DNA of 64,000 nt from JBFXJF01 sp050175155 (GCA_050175155.1 JBFXJF010000006.1:1-64000), one strand, 5' to 3'; counted from the first letter of the stretch, positions 8,839 to 17,731 are shown. Notes: generated by a model from the letters alone, not told the origin. Numbers and translations: made by a program.

Positions 8839-8863
8839 AGATATAGTTACCTCAACTATATCT
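8839..8863 (-). terminator. Hairpin between pstS and pstC
   Basis: Perfect 10-bp inverted repeat AGATATAGTT/AACTATATCT with a five-base loop, followed on the minus strand by CTTTACTTTT. The weak T run suggests partial termination or 3'-end protection of a pstS-only message, which would give more binding protein than permease. Confidence 0.55.
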
Positions 8864-8899
8864 GTCTACCTTTATTTAATTCTTAATTAATCTATATAC

Positions 8900-9754
8900 T
8901 TACTTAACAGGTATTCCGCCGCCTTCTTCTACAATCTTCTGACCAGCCGGACTTAGAACAAAATCTACATATGCTTTTGAAGCATCAGTCATATTTTTAT
9001 CATGGTATATTACTACGAATGGTCTAGATACAGAATATGTGCCATTTAATACATTTTCTGTAGTTGGAATTACTTCGTCAATTAACATTGGTTTTACTGA
9101 ATCATTAATATATGTGAAGGATACATAACCGATAGAACTTGGATTTTGAGCTACTGTTGTTTGAACTCCGCCATTTCCCTCTACTACAGTTGCATTATCT
9201 GTTAATTCACCTTCAAATTTTACAATCTCCTCAAAAGCTCCTCTTGTTCCTGAACCCTCTTCTCTTGATACAACTACTATTTCACCAGGTTGTCCACCAA
9301 CTTCAGACCAATTAGTAATTTCACCTTTAAAGATTGCTTGAACTTCCTCAAGTGTTAAACCCTCTATTGAATTACTTGGATGAGTAATTACCGCTACTCC
9401 ATCATAGGCAATAACAACTTCTGTTAATCCCCATGCTTTTTCACTTTCCTTTATTGCTCTAGATGCAGTTCCTATTTGTGTAACACCATCATTAGCATTT
9501 TTAACGCCGTTTGAAGAACCTATTCCTTCATAAGTTACATTTACTTTTGGATTTAAAGCCATAAACTCCTCAGCAGTTGCAACTCCGATTTTTTCTACTG
9601 AAGTTGAACCCGATATCGAAACAGTACCTTCTAATTCAACTGGTGGTTGTGTTTCAGGAGTATTTGTTGGAGTTTCTGTACTACTCTCATTTCCACATGC
9701 TGTTACAGAAAATACTAATGCGATTGCAATCAATATAAAAACTAATTTTTTCAA
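8900..9754 (-). CDS. pstS: Phosphate-binding lipoprotein PstS
   Basis: Captures phosphate outside the membrane and delivers it to PstAC. The 284 residues begin with a lipoprotein signal peptide; the lipobox SVTAC puts the anchored Cys near residue 20, followed by a Ser/Thr/Pro-rich linker. Phosphate-binding motifs of the family are visible: SGSTSVEKIG, a GIGSSNGVK loop and SREEGSGTRGAF. First gene of pstSCAB-phoU. Upstream on the minus strand, TTAACA-like hexamers (about 9810-9825) resemble parts of a Pho box, but spacing and matches are too poor to claim an operator. Confidence 0.96.
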   Translation of the reverse strand: MKKLVFILIAIALVFSVTACGNESSTETPTNTPETQPPVELEGTVSISGSTSVEKIGVATAEEFMALNPKVNVTYEGIGSSNGVKNANDGVTQIGTASRAIKESEKAWGLTEVVIAYDGVAVITHPSNSIEGLTLEEVQAIFKGEITNWSEVGGQPGEIVVVSREEGSGTRGAFEEIVKFEGELTDNATVVEGNGGVQTTVAQNPSSIGYVSFTYINDSVKPMLIDEVIPTTENVLNGTYSVSRPFVVIYHDKNMTDASKAYVDFVLSPAGQKIVEEGGGIPVK

Positions 9755-9925
9755 ACTAATTACCTCCTAATTTTTTTAAAAATTATTTTATATTACATAA
9801 TAAAATTTAACACATGATTGTTAACCCAATATTAAAAAAATGGCATGAATTATTAATTTAATGTAAATTTTGAATAATAAAAAAATACTATTCAACCAAT
9901 TAGTCTTACAGGTGAAAATGTTCTA

Positions 9926-11035
9926 TTAGTTCATTGTGAAATCTTTATCTATCTTCTCTCCGTTTTGGAAGATGCGTAGAATTTCGTATCTGGTGTTTCT
10001 TTGGGCAGGTGTATAACCCGCTTCTCTGATTAGATCAATTATTTGGTTAGTATTTATTTTAAACGCAGTCCCAGCTGCAGAAACAACATTCTCTTCCATC
10101 ATTGTACTTCCAAAGTCGTTACATCCGTAATTTAAGGATAATTTGCCGACATCGGCACCAACTGTAACCCACGATGATTGAATATTAGCTATATTGTCTA
10201 ACATTAAGCGACAAATCGCAACTGTTTTTAGATAATCCTCGGCAGGAACCTTTTCAGCTTTTAGATTTGTATTATCGGGTTGGAAAGTCCAAGGAATAAA
10301 AGCGAGAAAACCCTTTGACTCATCTTGAGCTTCTCGAATCCGCTCTAAATGTAAGACACGTTCCTCATTTGATTCACCTAGTCCAATAACCATTGTACCT
10401 GTAGTTGTCAATCCAACCTTGTTAGCTGTTTTCATAACATCTATCCAATCTTTCCAAGATCCCTTCTTCTTGCTAATCTTCAATCTTGTCCGATCATCCA
10501 AAATTTCTGCACCTGCACCGGGTAAAGAATCTAATCCAGCTTTTTTTAATTGTTGAATCGTTTCTTCTATTGATAAACCAGATTTTTCCTTCATTTTTTC
10601 AATTTCTGCTGGGGAGAACGAGTGCATATGAATCTTTGGAAAATGTTTTTTAATCTCTTTTAGTAAATCTAGATAGTATTCAAATGGTAGTCCAGGATGT
10701 GTTCCCCCTTGCATTAATATCTCCGTACCACCTACATCGACAGCTTCCTGTATTTTACTAAGTATTTCATCTGTCGATAAAACATAACCGCCTGCCTCAC
10801 CATGCTTTTTATAAAACGCACAAAAACTACAACATGTATCACATATGTTTGAATAATTAATATTGCGTCCTATTACAAAAGTAGCCAATGGCTCTGGGTG
10901 TAAACTTTTTTTAATTATATCTGCCGCCCTACCGATTTTCTCTATTTCGTTACTTTCAAATAATTTAAGACCGTCTTCAAATGACAATCTTTCTTTATTT
11001 ATAGCTTTCTCTAATATGAAATCTATGTTAAACAA
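9926..11035 (-). CDS. mqnC: Radical SAM cyclic dehypoxanthinyl futalosine synthase
   Basis: Member of the MqnC/MqnE/CofH radical SAM group, most like MqnC, which cyclises dehypoxanthine futalosine in the futalosine route to menaquinone. The [4Fe-4S] motif CxxxCxxC is in NICDTCCSFCAFYKKHGEAG (near residues 64-83), followed by GYVLSTDEI and MQGGTHPGLPFEYY. The FIPWTFQPDNT segment (near 248) supports MqnC rather than MqnE. Length 369 residues fits. The start is TTG, eight bases after AGGAGG. No other mqn gene is in the window, so the pathway must be completed elsewhere. Confidence 0.85.
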   Translation of the reverse strand: MFNIDFILEKAINKERLSFEDGLKLFESNEIEKIGRAADIIKKSLHPEPLATFVIGRNINYSNICDTCCSFCAFYKKHGEAGGYVLSTDEILSKIQEAVDVGGTEILMQGGTHPGLPFEYYLDLLKEIKKHFPKIHMHSFSPAEIEKMKEKSGLSIEETIQQLKKAGLDSLPGAGAEILDDRTRLKISKKKGSWKDWIDVMKTANKVGLTTTGTMVIGLGESNEERVLHLERIREAQDESKGFLAFIPWTFQPDNTNLKAEKVPAEDYLKTVAICRLMLDNIANIQSSWVTVGADVGKLSLNYGCNDFGSTMMEENVVSAAGTAFKINTNQIIDLIREAGYTPAQRNTRYEILRIFQNGEKIDKDFTMN

Positions 11036-11069
11036 TCGATTACCTCCTAAGTTTTAAAGAAAAACATTA

Positions 11070-11975
11070 TTAAATACTTTTAGATGTACTACTTCTCTCT
11101 TTGAAAACTTTACTAAATAAGAGAAAAAATACTCCAACTATCAGGACACTAACAGATAATATACTTAATTTAACCGCAATATCATTTATTATTAAATCTA
11201 ACAAAGTCATTACAGACGAATTAAGATACTGATAAAAATCATGATTCAAGAATTCAGTATAAAACTTTTTTTTGTCAATAACGTTTATGAGTAAAGCTGG
11301 TACTAATGTTAAGGTTCCTGTAATAGTAAAAACAATTCCTAGCCATCTTAACGTCTTTTTAAAATTAGAAGCTAGTATTGCACCGATAACTATAATAAAA
11401 GCAAGTAATATATAGATAACAATCTCAAGAACCTTCATCAATTGATAGTTTTTCTTAATCTCCTCAATTTGTTGCGTATAGTCGCTAAAATAATCATTTA
11501 TATCTATTGATTGAGGAAGGAATTGATCTATATATGTATTTACAGAATTCTCCAAGAACGAGATACCGCCAGTAAACTTGTTTACTTCATCTTTAGCAAT
11601 TTCTTTAACATAAATATTAAATTCTGTTAATGAAAGGGGACCTATTGTATCACTTTCATCAACTATATATCTCCACAACAGATATTGTATTTCCTTCGAA
11701 AAATGAGATATCCAATCTTCTGTGACTGTTCTACTTATAAGGTTACCCAACATATCAGAAGGGATAATAATATCTAATGATTCTAATTGCTTAAGTATTT
11801 CTTCTTCTGCTACTATCTCGGCCTCTTGATAGATTCCACTTTCATCAAGATATCTAATAGTTTCATAGGGTTTTAATATAGTTGTGTTAAGCGATTCATA
11901 AACTAACGTTAAAGGTATAAGAAGAATAAAGATTATGCTCAATAAGATTAACATAAAATTTTTAAAATATTTCAT
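11070..11975 (-). CDS. Unrecognised membrane protein with large extracytoplasmic domain
   Basis: I do not recognise this family. The 301-residue product has a membrane helix at about 7-27, a long hydrophilic acidic segment (about 30-180) rich in Glu, Ile and Ser that should lie outside the cell, then three more helices (about 183-205, 212-233, 268-290). The C-terminus is short and basic/serine-rich. I use the ATG at 11975, after AGGAGTGG; a GTG three codons upstream sits in the ribosome site. It lies between ung and mqnC with gaps of 33 and 34 bases, so the three may be cotranscribed, but no functional link is evident. Confidence 0.7.
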   Translation of the reverse strand: MKYFKNFMLILLSIIFILLIPLTLVYESLNTTILKPYETIRYLDESGIYQEAEIVAEEEILKQLESLDIIIPSDMLGNLISRTVTEDWISHFSKEIQYLLWRYIVDESDTIGPLSLTEFNIYVKEIAKDEVNKFTGGISFLENSVNTYIDQFLPQSIDINDYFSDYTQQIEEIKKNYQLMKVLEIVIYILLAFIIVIGAILASNFKKTLRWLGIVFTITGTLTLVPALLINVIDKKKFYTEFLNHDFYQYLNSSVMTLLDLIINDIAVKLSILSVSVLIVGVFFLLFSKVFKERSSTSKSI

Positions 11976-12008
11976 TATTACCACTCCTAATCTTTATTTT
12001 TTTATATC

Positions 12009-12695
12009 TTACAGATTGGATATTTGCCAATCAATTTCAATAATACCCAATTCCTTTAAAATCCTATTAGTTTTTGAAAAAGGCTTACTCCCAAAAAAAC
12101 CTCTATTTGCAGAGAGTGGACTAGGATGAGTAGAAGTAATTAAGTAATGCCATGGAGAAGTAATTAATTTTAATTTCTCCTGTGCATTTTTCCCCCATAA
12201 AATAAATATAACAGGTTTCTTACGTTCATTTAGAACAGAGATAACTCGGTCGGTAAACTGCTCCCATCCTATACCTTTATGAGAATTAGGCAGATCTTTT
12301 TGCACGGTTAATACAGCATTTAATAGCAGTACACCTTCTTTTGCCCATTTAATTAGATAACCATTATTTGGTATATAGCAGCCTATATCACTTTGTAACT
12401 CTTTATATATATTTAATAAAGATGGTGGTATAGAAACGTCACCTTTAACAGAAAAACCTATACCGTGTGCTTGTCCCTCCCCATGGTAAGGGTCTTGTCC
12501 TATAATAACAATTTTCGTATCCGAATAAGAAGTAGTATTAAAAGCATTAAAAATATCATTATAGTTAGGAAAAATTGTTTGAGTATGATACTCTTCAATT
12601 AAATGCTCCCTTAGTTTTAAGTAATATGGTTTTTGAAATTCATCACCTATATAATTGTTCCAATCATTATTTATTATATTCACCTGGTTACACAC
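12009..12695 (-). CDS. ung: Uracil-DNA glycosylase, family 1
   Basis: Removes uracil from DNA to start base excision repair. The catalytic water-activating motif GQDPYHGEGQAHG (about 66-78) and the DNA-intercalation motif HPSPLSANRGFFGSKPFSKTN (about 190-210) are both intact. Length 228 fits the family. The first codon is uncertain: GTG at 12695 lies only three bases after AGGA, while a GTG at 12683 has looser spacing; neither affects the fold. Confidence 0.97.
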   Translation of the reverse strand: MCNQVNIINNDWNNYIGDEFQKPYYLKLREHLIEEYHTQTIFPNYNDIFNAFNTTSYSDTKIVIIGQDPYHGEGQAHGIGFSVKGDVSIPPSLLNIYKELQSDIGCYIPNNGYLIKWAKEGVLLLNAVLTVQKDLPNSHKGIGWEQFTDRVISVLNERKKPVIFILWGKNAQEKLKLITSPWHYLITSTHPSPLSANRGFFGSKPFSKTNRILKELGIIEIDWQISNL

Positions 12696-12732
12696 ATCCT
12701 AAATATATTAAGCTTATGATTCTGTGAAAATA

Positions 12733-13590
12733 CTAATGAATTGCCTTCTTCTTGTACCTTTTTCCTATTACTTCTACACTGCTAATAGTTATTAGTGCAT
12801 TATCGTCAATATTATAGACAACAGATTTTAGCTTGGCAACTTCTAAACGAGAAATTACGACATAAACAACACTTCTTGGCGTACCACTATATCCACCTTT
12901 ACCATTAAGTAAGGTAACACCCCTACCTAATCTTTTCATCAATAAATTAATAATTTCTTCATATTTATCTGATATAATGATTACTGCTTTTGATTCGTCT
13001 AATCCTTCAACAGTAATATCTATCATCTTATAAGCAATAAAATATGTGATTAAAGAATACATCGCCCTATCCCAGCCAAAGACAAAACCAGCTGAACTCA
13101 GGATAAATAGATTAAAAAACATTACTATTTCCCCCACGGAAAAACCAGTTTTTCTATCTAAAATTATGGCGATGATTTCTGTTCCATCTAACGATCCATT
13201 ATTTCTGATAATTATTCCAACACCAATACCAATTAATATTCCTCCAAAGACCGAAGCCAGAAGTACATCATTAGTCATGCTAGGAAACGATTCAAAGTAA
13301 GTAACCGATAGAGATAATAATATTATTGCTGATAACGCCGTTAAGACAAATGATTTTCCAATTTCCCTATAACCAACAATAAGAAAAGGAATATTTATGA
13401 TGAATATATATATCCCCAGAGGAATTTCAGTTAAATAGCTAAGAATAATAGATATACCAACAACTCCGCCATCGATAATATTATTTGGTATAAGAAACAC
13501 TTCTAATCCAATCGAGACTAAAATAACACCAAGCACGATGAAGAAAGCTTTATTAATAAATCTTAAAAACCTATATTTTCCTTTCACCAA
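12733..13590 (-). CDS. YitT-family membrane protein
   Basis: Belongs to the YitT/YpjC family of Firmicutes (DUF161 membrane part plus DUF2179). Five or six hydrophobic helices fill about residues 8-165, including the family-like VFLIPNNIIDGGVVGISIIL and NNGSLDGTEIIAIIL. A soluble C-terminal DUF2179 domain (about 180-285) follows, with GKGGYSGTPRSVVYVVISR. The substrate is not established for the family. I chose TTG at 13590 with AAAGGA nine bases upstream; GTG at the next codon is equally possible. It is divergent from the degV gene. Confidence 0.85.
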   Translation of the reverse strand: MVKGKYRFLRFINKAFFIVLGVILVSIGLEVFLIPNNIIDGGVVGISIILSYLTEIPLGIYIFIINIPFLIVGYREIGKSFVLTALSAIILLSLSVTYFESFPSMTNDVLLASVFGGILIGIGVGIIIRNNGSLDGTEIIAIILDRKTGFSVGEIVMFFNLFILSSAGFVFGWDRAMYSLITYFIAYKMIDITVEGLDESKAVIIISDKYEEIINLLMKRLGRGVTLLNGKGGYSGTPRSVVYVVISRLEVAKLKSVVYNIDDNALITISSVEVIGKRYKKKAIH

Positions 13591-13702
13591 CTTACCACGT
13601 CCTTTCAAAAACTTAATTTAATAATATCATAGGATTTGATACATATGTAGCATTAATGATTACTTCAAATAAAGTTTTAAAATATTTTAGTGTTTTTATT
13701 AT

Positions 13703-13730
13703 TTGTAAATTACAATTAATTTAGTAAAAT
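13703..13730 (+). promoter_or_regulatory. Probable promoter of the DegV gene
   Basis: TTGTAA (13703-13708), 16-base spacer, TAAAAT (13725-13730), about 28 bases before the start codon at 13758. Boxes are imperfect. Confidence 0.4.
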
Positions 13731-13757
13731 AGGAATTAGATGTTGAGAGGAGAAATT

Positions 13758-14603
13758 ATGAATAGAATAAAATTGTTTGCAGACAGTACAAGTGATCTAC
13801 CTAGAGAGAAGATTAAACAATATAATATAGAGATTATTCCCCTTTATATTAATTTTAACGAAACATCTTATAAAGATGGCGTAGATTTAACTGTTAGTGA
13901 AATGTACAAGATGGTAGAGGAAAAAAATAGTCTTCCAAAAACAGCAGCACCTTCTCCAGGTGATTATTATAATGCTTTTAAACAATATATAGATAATGGC
14001 GACGATATAATCTATATAGGCATATCATCAAAACTATCATCTTCAGTTCAGAATGCATTGATAGCCGCTTCAGAATTTCCTGAAGGTAGAATCGAGGTAA
14101 TAGACTCTTTTAACCTTTCAACTGGTATAGGATTGCTAGTTTTAAAGGCGGCCGATTTAATAGAGGAAGGTCTTGATATTAAAGAGATAGTTAGTGTATT
14201 GAAAACTGGGGTTGCCAACGTTAAAGCAGCATTTCTTATTGATACCCTAGATTATTTATACATGGGTGGTAGATGTAATTCTTTAGAAAGTTTTTTTGGC
14301 GGAGTACTTAAAATCAAACCTATCGTAAATGTGGTAGATGGAGGAATGATACTTGGTCAAAAGTCAAGAGGAAAAAGGCAAAAAGCACTTGAAATGCTGC
14401 TAAAAACAGCGCTTGATAACATAAATACTATTGATGCTGGACGTATATTTGTACCACATTCGATGAGTTACGACGATGCGGTGTACTTAAAAGAGCAACT
14501 TGAAGCACATGTTGACAATGAAATATTAATAACTGAAGCAGGCTGTGTTATATCCAGTCATTGCGGTCCAGGAACAGTTGGTATTATGTATATTAGTAAA
14601 TAA
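13758..14603 (+). CDS. DegV family fatty acid-binding protein
   Basis: DegV proteins bind fatty acids; in Firmicutes the related FakB subunits present exogenous fatty acids to the kinase FakA. The 281-residue product starts MNRIKLFADSTSDLPREKIK, with the family's DSTSDLP motif, then KTAAPSPGDYY, YIGISSKLSSSVQNA and the C-terminal HCGPGTVGI loop. The start at 13758 follows GAGAGGAGA; an ATG six codons earlier overlaps that site. It is a single-gene unit ending at a strong terminator. Whether this is a FakB partner cannot be told without a fakA gene nearby. Confidence 0.92.
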   Translation: MNRIKLFADSTSDLPREKIKQYNIEIIPLYINFNETSYKDGVDLTVSEMYKMVEEKNSLPKTAAPSPGDYYNAFKQYIDNGDDIIYIGISSKLSSSVQNALIAASEFPEGRIEVIDSFNLSTGIGLLVLKAADLIEEGLDIKEIVSVLKTGVANVKAAFLIDTLDYLYMGGRCNSLESFFGGVLKIKPIVNVVDGGMILGQKSRGKRQKALEMLLKTALDNINTIDAGRIFVPHSMSYDDAVYLKEQLEAHVDNEILITEAGCVISSHCGPGTVGIMYISK

Positions 14604-14607
14604 ATAA

Positions 14608-14655
14608 AATAAGAGAAGCTTTTTGAAAACAAATTCGAAAAGCTTCTCTTATTTT
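14608..14655. terminator. Bidirectional terminator between the DegV gene and the LppM-like gene
   Basis: Inverted repeat AAGAGAAGCTTTT/AAAAGCTTCTCTT with an AT-rich loop, flanked by A and T runs. It serves the converging genes on both strands. Confidence 0.9.
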
Positions 14656-14663
14656 TGATATTA

Positions 14664-15320
14664 TTAATATCTTGATTTACTTTTTTTAATATAACCAAAA
14701 ATAATCAATATTATTAGTAATAGTAAAACGAACATACCAAGAATAAGACTAATGTTATAATCTAGTATTGTTATCACAATATCATTTTTTTCTCCTAACT
14801 TTAGATTCCATATTAATTCATTTGTTTCTTCATCAATTAAACCGGCATTATGCTCTGATATTTTATAGGGGATTTTCATTGATAAAATAACATTTGTAAT
14901 TTTATCTGAATCTGAATAGTTAATATATCCTTCCCTTTCATCTTTTTCTAAATAGATATCGCTTTGTATCTGATAACTTGTACTAATTAAAAAATGATTA
15001 GCTGTTTTTTTGCTTGTAGATGTTTCAGGTGTAGCAAAAAAATCATTAAAAGATACATCAGAAATATTGTTGTAAATCTTACTTAAATGTAAAATGTGAC
15101 CATCTTTTTCTTCAGATATTGTGTATCTGACACCAAATTTATTTAATCCCTCAAAAAAATTATCATATTTAACTTGATCCAAGTCCTCAAATATATATAA
15201 AACTTCAATACTTATTCGATTTGCTTGACTGTTTGCTATATTAATAGATACAACTAAGACTATTAGAATAAACAAGATGAATAAATAAAATTTTTTACTT
15301 CTATTTTTTTTATTTCCCAT
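14664..15320 (-). CDS. LppM/DUF3153-like membrane-anchored protein
   Basis: The 218-residue product has an N-terminal membrane anchor (about 12-32), an extracytoplasmic domain of about 150 residues and a second helix near the C-terminus (190-212) ending in basic residues. The end of the outer domain (IPYKISEHNAGLIDEETNEL, then IWNLKLGEKND) resembles the conserved HNA...W pattern of LppM/DUF3153 proteins, whose function is poorly known. Start at 15320 chosen because GGAGG lies 11 bases upstream; an ATG six codons earlier has no good ribosome site. Family assignment is by eye. Confidence 0.62.
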   Translation of the reverse strand: MGNKKNRSKKFYLFILFILIVLVVSINIANSQANRISIEVLYIFEDLDQVKYDNFFEGLNKFGVRYTISEEKDGHILHLSKIYNNISDVSFNDFFATPETSTSKKTANHFLISTSYQIQSDIYLEKDEREGYINYSDSDKITNVILSMKIPYKISEHNAGLIDEETNELIWNLKLGEKNDIVITILDYNISLILGMFVLLLLIILIIFGYIKKSKSRY

Positions 15321-15363
15321 ATTTTCTATATCCTCCATTATTTATTTTTTTTATCTCCTAGTA

Positions 15364-15391
15364 TTTACATATTTTAATATTTTGATATAAT
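15364..15391 (+). promoter_or_regulatory. Promoter of the interrupted secreted-protein gene
   Basis: TTTACA (15364-15369), 16-base spacer, TATAAT (15386-15391), 50 bases before the ATG at 15441, which has GGAGTGGAG upstream. Both boxes are good, so the locus may still be transcribed. Confidence 0.6.
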
Positions 15392-15440
15392 TTTACCATA
15401 TCTAGCTAGATAATAAAATATTAGGAAAGAGGAGTGGAGA

Positions 15441-16271
15441 ATGAAAAAATTTTTATTAGTTACTTTATTATTATTAGTTCTTACATCTTTATGTGTTACA
15501 CCGATCTTTGCAAAGGATGTCGATAATGATAGCGATATATTAGCCCCACTTAATAATGTAGAATTAATACCTCTAGAATAATTAGATAATTATTTAATAG
15601 AAATGGGCTTTGCAAAAGATGAATTAAATAATATCCCTACAGAAATTAAAAAAAATATTGCACGTACTGGTGGTAAAAAAATTAATGTAAATCTCGTAGA
15701 TTTTGAATACTATAATAGTGAAGCTGTTGGTATTCAACAACAACTGATAGCAACTGAACAAATGATTATAGATGGTATATTTACACTCTTTGACCCACTT
15801 GTAATAAAAAAAGGTTATGTTAATGGTGGACTTGAAATTGAATACGATATTTATGTTCAATTTTCATGGAGTAATACACCTGAATTTGCATGGGTAGATA
15901 CTCTAGCTTTAGCATGGCAGAATATCGTCGTACCTTATGGGGATGCAACAGGCAAAATTACTAGATATCCTGCTAACGACCCTTTACACCCACAAGAACG
16001 AATTTTAATTGCACATGAAGAAATTGAAGGTGATTATTGGGAAGTTGATGTTTTTACTGGTGGAGACGGCGATACCCAGCGTGGATATGGTTTGCAAACT
16101 GTTCGAGTAAATAAATATTACGAAGGATTTACTGGTGTTTTAGAAACCGCTTATGCCCATATGTTTATTCCAAGTTTCGTTGTTCCAGAGATTTCTTATG
16201 GTAATATTACTTTTGACTTATCATCATTATTTGGTGAAGAATGGAATATAAGATATAACTTTACCTACTAA
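15441..16271 (+). pseudogene. Secreted protein gene interrupted by an in-frame TAA
   Basis: From an ATG at 15441 with a strong ribosome site, the frame encodes a Sec signal peptide (MKKFLLVTLLLLVLTSLCVT, probable cleavage after IFA) and 20 more residues, then stops at TAA 15579-15581. The same frame then stays open for 229 codons to 16271. The residues right after the stop (LDNYLIEMGFAKDELNNIP) read as natural sequence, so the two parts look like one protein of about 275 residues. The downstream part is rich in aromatic and acidic residues and lacks membrane helices; I do not recognise it. Without the first part it would lack a signal peptide; its first in-frame ATG (15603) has no ribosome site. 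A true nonsense mutation, a base error or readthrough are all possible. Confidence 0.7.
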
Positions 16272-16292
16272 TAATTAATCATTAATCATTAA

Positions 16293-16330
16293 AAATACTA
16301 GCTATTCAAATTTTTGAATAGCTAGTATTC
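16293..16330. terminator. Bidirectional terminator downstream of hisIE
   Basis: Near-perfect inverted repeat AATACTAGCTATTCAAA/TTTGAATAGCTAGTATT flanked by A-rich and T-rich bases, between the converging secreted-protein gene and the end of the histidine operon. Confidence 0.85.
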
Positions 16331-16332
16331 TA

Positions 16333-16962
16333 TTATTTCCTTCTCTTGCCTAATTCACCTTTAACATCTTCCAATTCAATTCCTTCATTCACCATCAATA
16401 CTAATAGATGATAGACTAAATCGCTGATCTCATATACTAATTCCTCTTTATCTTTATTCTTTGCTCCGATAATTACTTCACTAGACTCTTCGCCTATTTT
16501 TTTGAGTATCTTATCTAAACCTTTTTCTAATAAATAGCACGTATATGAATCCTTAATAGGATTTAATTTTCGGTCTTGAATAAGTAAATATAAGTCATGT
16601 AAAATTTCTTCCTCTTTAAATTTATTGCCTTCATTTATAACTGCATTAAAAAAACAAGAATATTCCCCTGTATGACAGGCAACTCCGATTTGTTCAACCT
16701 TAAGAAGAATTGTATCCTTATCGCAATCATAGTAAAAACCTTTTAGCATTTGAAAATTACCCGATGTTTCTCCTTTTTTCCAAAGTTCTTGTCTACTTCT
16801 GCTGTAATAATGTACTATCTCTTCCTCCAATGTTCTTCTTATCGCTTCTTCATTCATATAAGCAAGCATTAATACCTCTTTCGTATTAATATCTTGAGTA
16901 ATTGCTGGAACTAAACCCTTGTCATCAAAATTTATCTCATCAATAACCTTTTTAATATCCAT
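16333..16962 (-). CDS. hisIE: Bifunctional phosphoribosyl-AMP cyclohydrolase / phosphoribosyl-ATP pyrophosphatase
   Basis: Catalyses steps 2 and 3 of histidine synthesis. The HisI half (about 1-115) has MLAYMNEEA, HYYSRSRQELWKKGETSGN and the zinc/magnesium site DCDKDTILLKVEQIGVACHT. The HisE half (about 118-209) has the helical GEESSEVIIGAKNKDKEEL motif. Two-domain fusions of this kind are common. It is the last gene of the operon, 10 bases after hisF, and ends at a strong terminator. Confidence 0.97.
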   Translation of the reverse strand: MDIKKVIDEINFDDKGLVPAITQDINTKEVLMLAYMNEEAIRRTLEEEIVHYYSRSRQELWKKGETSGNFQMLKGFYYDCDKDTILLKVEQIGVACHTGEYSCFFNAVINEGNKFKEEEILHDLYLLIQDRKLNPIKDSYTCYLLEKGLDKILKKIGEESSEVIIGAKNKDKEELVYEISDLVYHLLVLMVNEGIELEDVKGELGKRRK

Positions 16963-16972
16963 TGTTTCACCC

Positions 16973-17731
16973 CTATATTCTAATCTCTACTCCATTACCT
17001 TTTAAATATTTTTTTAAATCAGCTATTTTTATTTCTCCAAAATGAAATACTGAGGCAGCAAGAACACCGTCAACATTAGCATATTTAATCGCTTCATAAA
17101 AATGTCTCATTTCACCGGCACCACCTGAAGCAATTACTGGAACATTAACAGAATCACATATTCTTTTTAATAATTCAATATCATATCCATTCTTCATTCC
17201 ATCCTCATCCATACTATTAACAACTATCTCTCCTGCACCTAGTTCGACACCCTTTATCGCCCATTCTATTGCATCCAAGTCAGTCTTTTCTCTGCCACCT
17301 TTAATGTAGACTCCCCATGAGTCCGTTTCGTTCTTTCTGATGTCTATAGAAAGAACCACGCATTGTGAACCGAACTTCAAGGAAGCTTCTTTAATAAATT
17401 CTGGATTTTTGATAGCAGCAGAGTTGATAGATACTTTATCCGCACCCCTTCTTAAAATATCAGTAAAATCATCTAAGGTAGAGACCCCACCGCCAACACT
17501 AAAGGGGATATAGATATTTTGGGCCACTCTTGAAACAAACTCTAGTGAAGTCTTTCGTTCCTCATGTGAAGCAGTAATATCATAAAAGACTAGTTCGTCT
17601 GCACCACTATCACTGTAAAATTTGCCTAGAGCTTCTGGGCTATCTACATCTATAATGTTTTGAAACTGCTTTCCTTTTACTACCCGACCATTCCTTACAT
17701 CTAGACAAGGTATTATCCTTTTTGTAAGCAT
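16973..17731 (-). CDS. hisF: Imidazole glycerol phosphate synthase cyclase subunit HisF
   Basis: TIM-barrel subunit that uses ammonia from HisH to convert PRFAR into imidazole glycerol phosphate and AICAR. The 252 residues start MLTKRIIPCLDVRNGRVVKG; the catalytic Asp pair is visible in CLDVRNG (Asp11) and NSMDEDGMKNGYD (near 130), and IASGGAGEMRHF binds phosphate. It overlaps the hisA stop by 19 bases, with its ribosome site (AAGGAGG) inside hisA, which suggests translational coupling. Confidence 0.98.
   Translation of the reverse strand: MLTKRIIPCLDVRNGRVVKGKQFQNIIDVDSPEALGKFYSDSGADELVFYDITASHEERKTSLEFVSRVAQNIYIPFSVGGGVSTLDDFTDILRRGADKVSINSAAIKNPEFIKEASLKFGSQCVVLSIDIRKNETDSWGVYIKGGREKTDLDAIEWAIKGVELGAGEIVVNSMDEDGMKNGYDIELLKRICDSVNVPVIASGGAGEMRHFYEAIKYANVDGVLAASVFHFGEIKIADLKKYLKGNGVEIRI

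Noticed and set aside
9800..9830. Pho box upstream of pstS
   Set aside because: TTAACA is followed 11 bases later by only GTGTTA and then TATTAT; too weak to claim although PhoP control is likely on general grounds.
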